Shown: piece after piece, positions 6,473 to 6,787 of the stretch
Position numbering within the stretch: the first letter of the stretch is position 1
Layout of the letters: each line of letters opens with the position of its first letter
Assembly: GCA_902803635.1 (NCBI GenBank)
Contig: CADCQU010000356.1
Location: forward strand, 1-6,787
From: an uncultured Lachnospiraceae bacterium
Lineage (GTDB): Bacteria; Bacillota; Clostridia; Lachnospirales; Lachnospiraceae
Reading direction: 5' to 3'
DNA length: 6,787 bases
Position numbers and translations under genes: made by a program
Notes under the pieces: model-generated
What the model saw: the letters and a program-made list of their open reading frames with translations, nothing else
Database searches by the model: none
What the model was told of the DNA's origin: nothing

Positions 6473-6588
6473 AAAAGAGCCTTGAGAATCCGGAGGTACA
6501 AGTGATCTTTTTTACGAAGGAGGACGTGGTGACGGCCTCCCCCTTCGGCACGCCGGACGAGGACGAGTTGATTCAGGGGAAGCCTTAA
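6469..6588 (+). CDS. 39-residue peptide, translationally coupled to the ubiquitin-domain gene
   Basis: The ATG overlaps the upstream stop codon as ATGA, and AGAGGAGAG at 6455-6463 lies just ahead, so coupled translation is likely. The peptide starts [20 protein letters not shown] and continues with [19 protein letters not shown]. It has a basic start, a P-E-V-x-V-I-x-F pattern, an E-D-V-V-T-A-S centre and an acidic tail rich in Pro. There is no signal peptide, membrane segment or cysteine. From memory, short clostridial ORFs with a Lys-rich start, PEI/PEV-V-F and EDV(I/V)T(T/A)S are frequent and uncharacterised. With a PqqD-like protein, a peptidase and an exporter close by, a modified-peptide precursor is a fair hypothesis, with the Thr/Ser residues as possible phosphorylation sites. 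It could also be an unrelated regulatory or accessory peptide. Confidence 0.7.
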   Translation: MKKSLENPEVQVIFFTKEDVVTASPFGTPDEDELIQGKP

Positions 6589-6638
6589 GAATCATAATAG
6601 TGTAAAACTGCCTGTTACTCTATTCAGGTGCTCGCGTT

Positions 6639-6729
6639 TTTTGTCATTCTGAGGAGCGAAGCGACGAAGAATCCCGTCAACTTTGCGAAAAAACTTACGG
6701 GATCCTTCGCTTCGCTCAGGATGACAAAA
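6639..6729 (+). repeat. Composite palindromic element, two opposed repeat copies
   Basis: Left arm 6639-6677 and right arm 6697-6729 are inverted copies separated by 19 nt. Apart from two 3-nt indels, they agree at 31 of 33 positions. The outer ends read TTTTGTCATTCTGAG and CTCAGGATGACAAAA. The long stem-loop could act as a transcript end for the peptide gene, but its T-run precedes the left arm, so it is not a classical intrinsic terminator. It has the same architecture as the B/C element upstream of the peptidase gene. No target-site duplication is evident. Confidence 0.85.
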
Positions 6730-6787
6730 CCTTTCACAATGCAGAACAACCTTTTCGGAGGGGCCGCCTGAACTGTAACAACTGCCC
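6730..6787. other. Unassigned right end
   Basis: 58 nt after the palindromic element. I see no gene start, promoter or repeat here. Confidence 0.5.

Noticed and set aside
6611..6646. Intrinsic terminator after the small peptide gene
   Set aside because: The only stem before the T-run is 4-5 bp (CCTG/CAGG) with a 10-nt loop and the T-run is offset, so I would not call it.

Overview
The window (about 6.8 kb, moderately GC-rich) looks like part of a chromosome from a gut-type Clostridia bacterium. This rests on three things: secreted-protein modules typical of that group (GLUG repeats, an InlB/Listeria-Bacteroides repeat and a C-terminal domain I know from clostridial secreted proteins), a PqqD/HPr-kinase-like fusion next to an S24/S26-type peptidase, and many dispersed palindromic repeats of the TCATTCTGAG...GAAGAAT type. 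No rRNA or tRNA gene or housekeeping marker is present, so the placement is an inference.

Layout. Minus strand, left: an ABC exporter (fused membrane and ATPase domains) cut by the left edge just after its Walker A motif, then upstream of it a 427-residue protein with an N-terminal PqqD-like domain and a C-terminal HPr-kinase-like P-loop domain. A 196-nt gap holding a dispersed repeat separates them. A 374-nt divergent intergenic region follows, with a good plus-strand promoter (TTGCGA-N17-TATAAT), an inverted repeat around it and a nested cluster of palindromic repeats. Plus strand, right: a small S24/S26 (signal-peptidase-like) serine peptidase, a decayed tandem copy of its 3' end, an 876-residue secreted protein, and a 39-codon ORF overlapping the end of that gene by ATGA. 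The right end is a large imperfect hairpin made of two opposed repeat copies.

The main discovery is the 876-residue protein. A signal peptide is followed at once by a ubiquitin domain identical to human ubiquitin at 56 of the first 71 positions. The predicted cleavage site would expose ubiquitin Met1 as the mature N-terminus. The domain keeps the L8/I44/V70 face and K11, K29, K33, K48 and K63. It loses K6 and K27 (both Arg) and the entire RLRGG tail, running directly into a GLUG-repeat region. It therefore looks like a displayed or secreted ubiquitin decoy or binding module, not a conjugatable modifier.

The neighbouring genes suggest a second, more tentative system: a PqqD-like peptide-recognition domain fused to a kinase-like domain, a stand-alone peptidase, an ABC exporter without its own peptidase domain, and a 39-residue peptide that could be a precursor. 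This resembles a ribosomally made, modified peptide pathway. The link between the peptide and the enzymes is inferred from proximity and domain type only.
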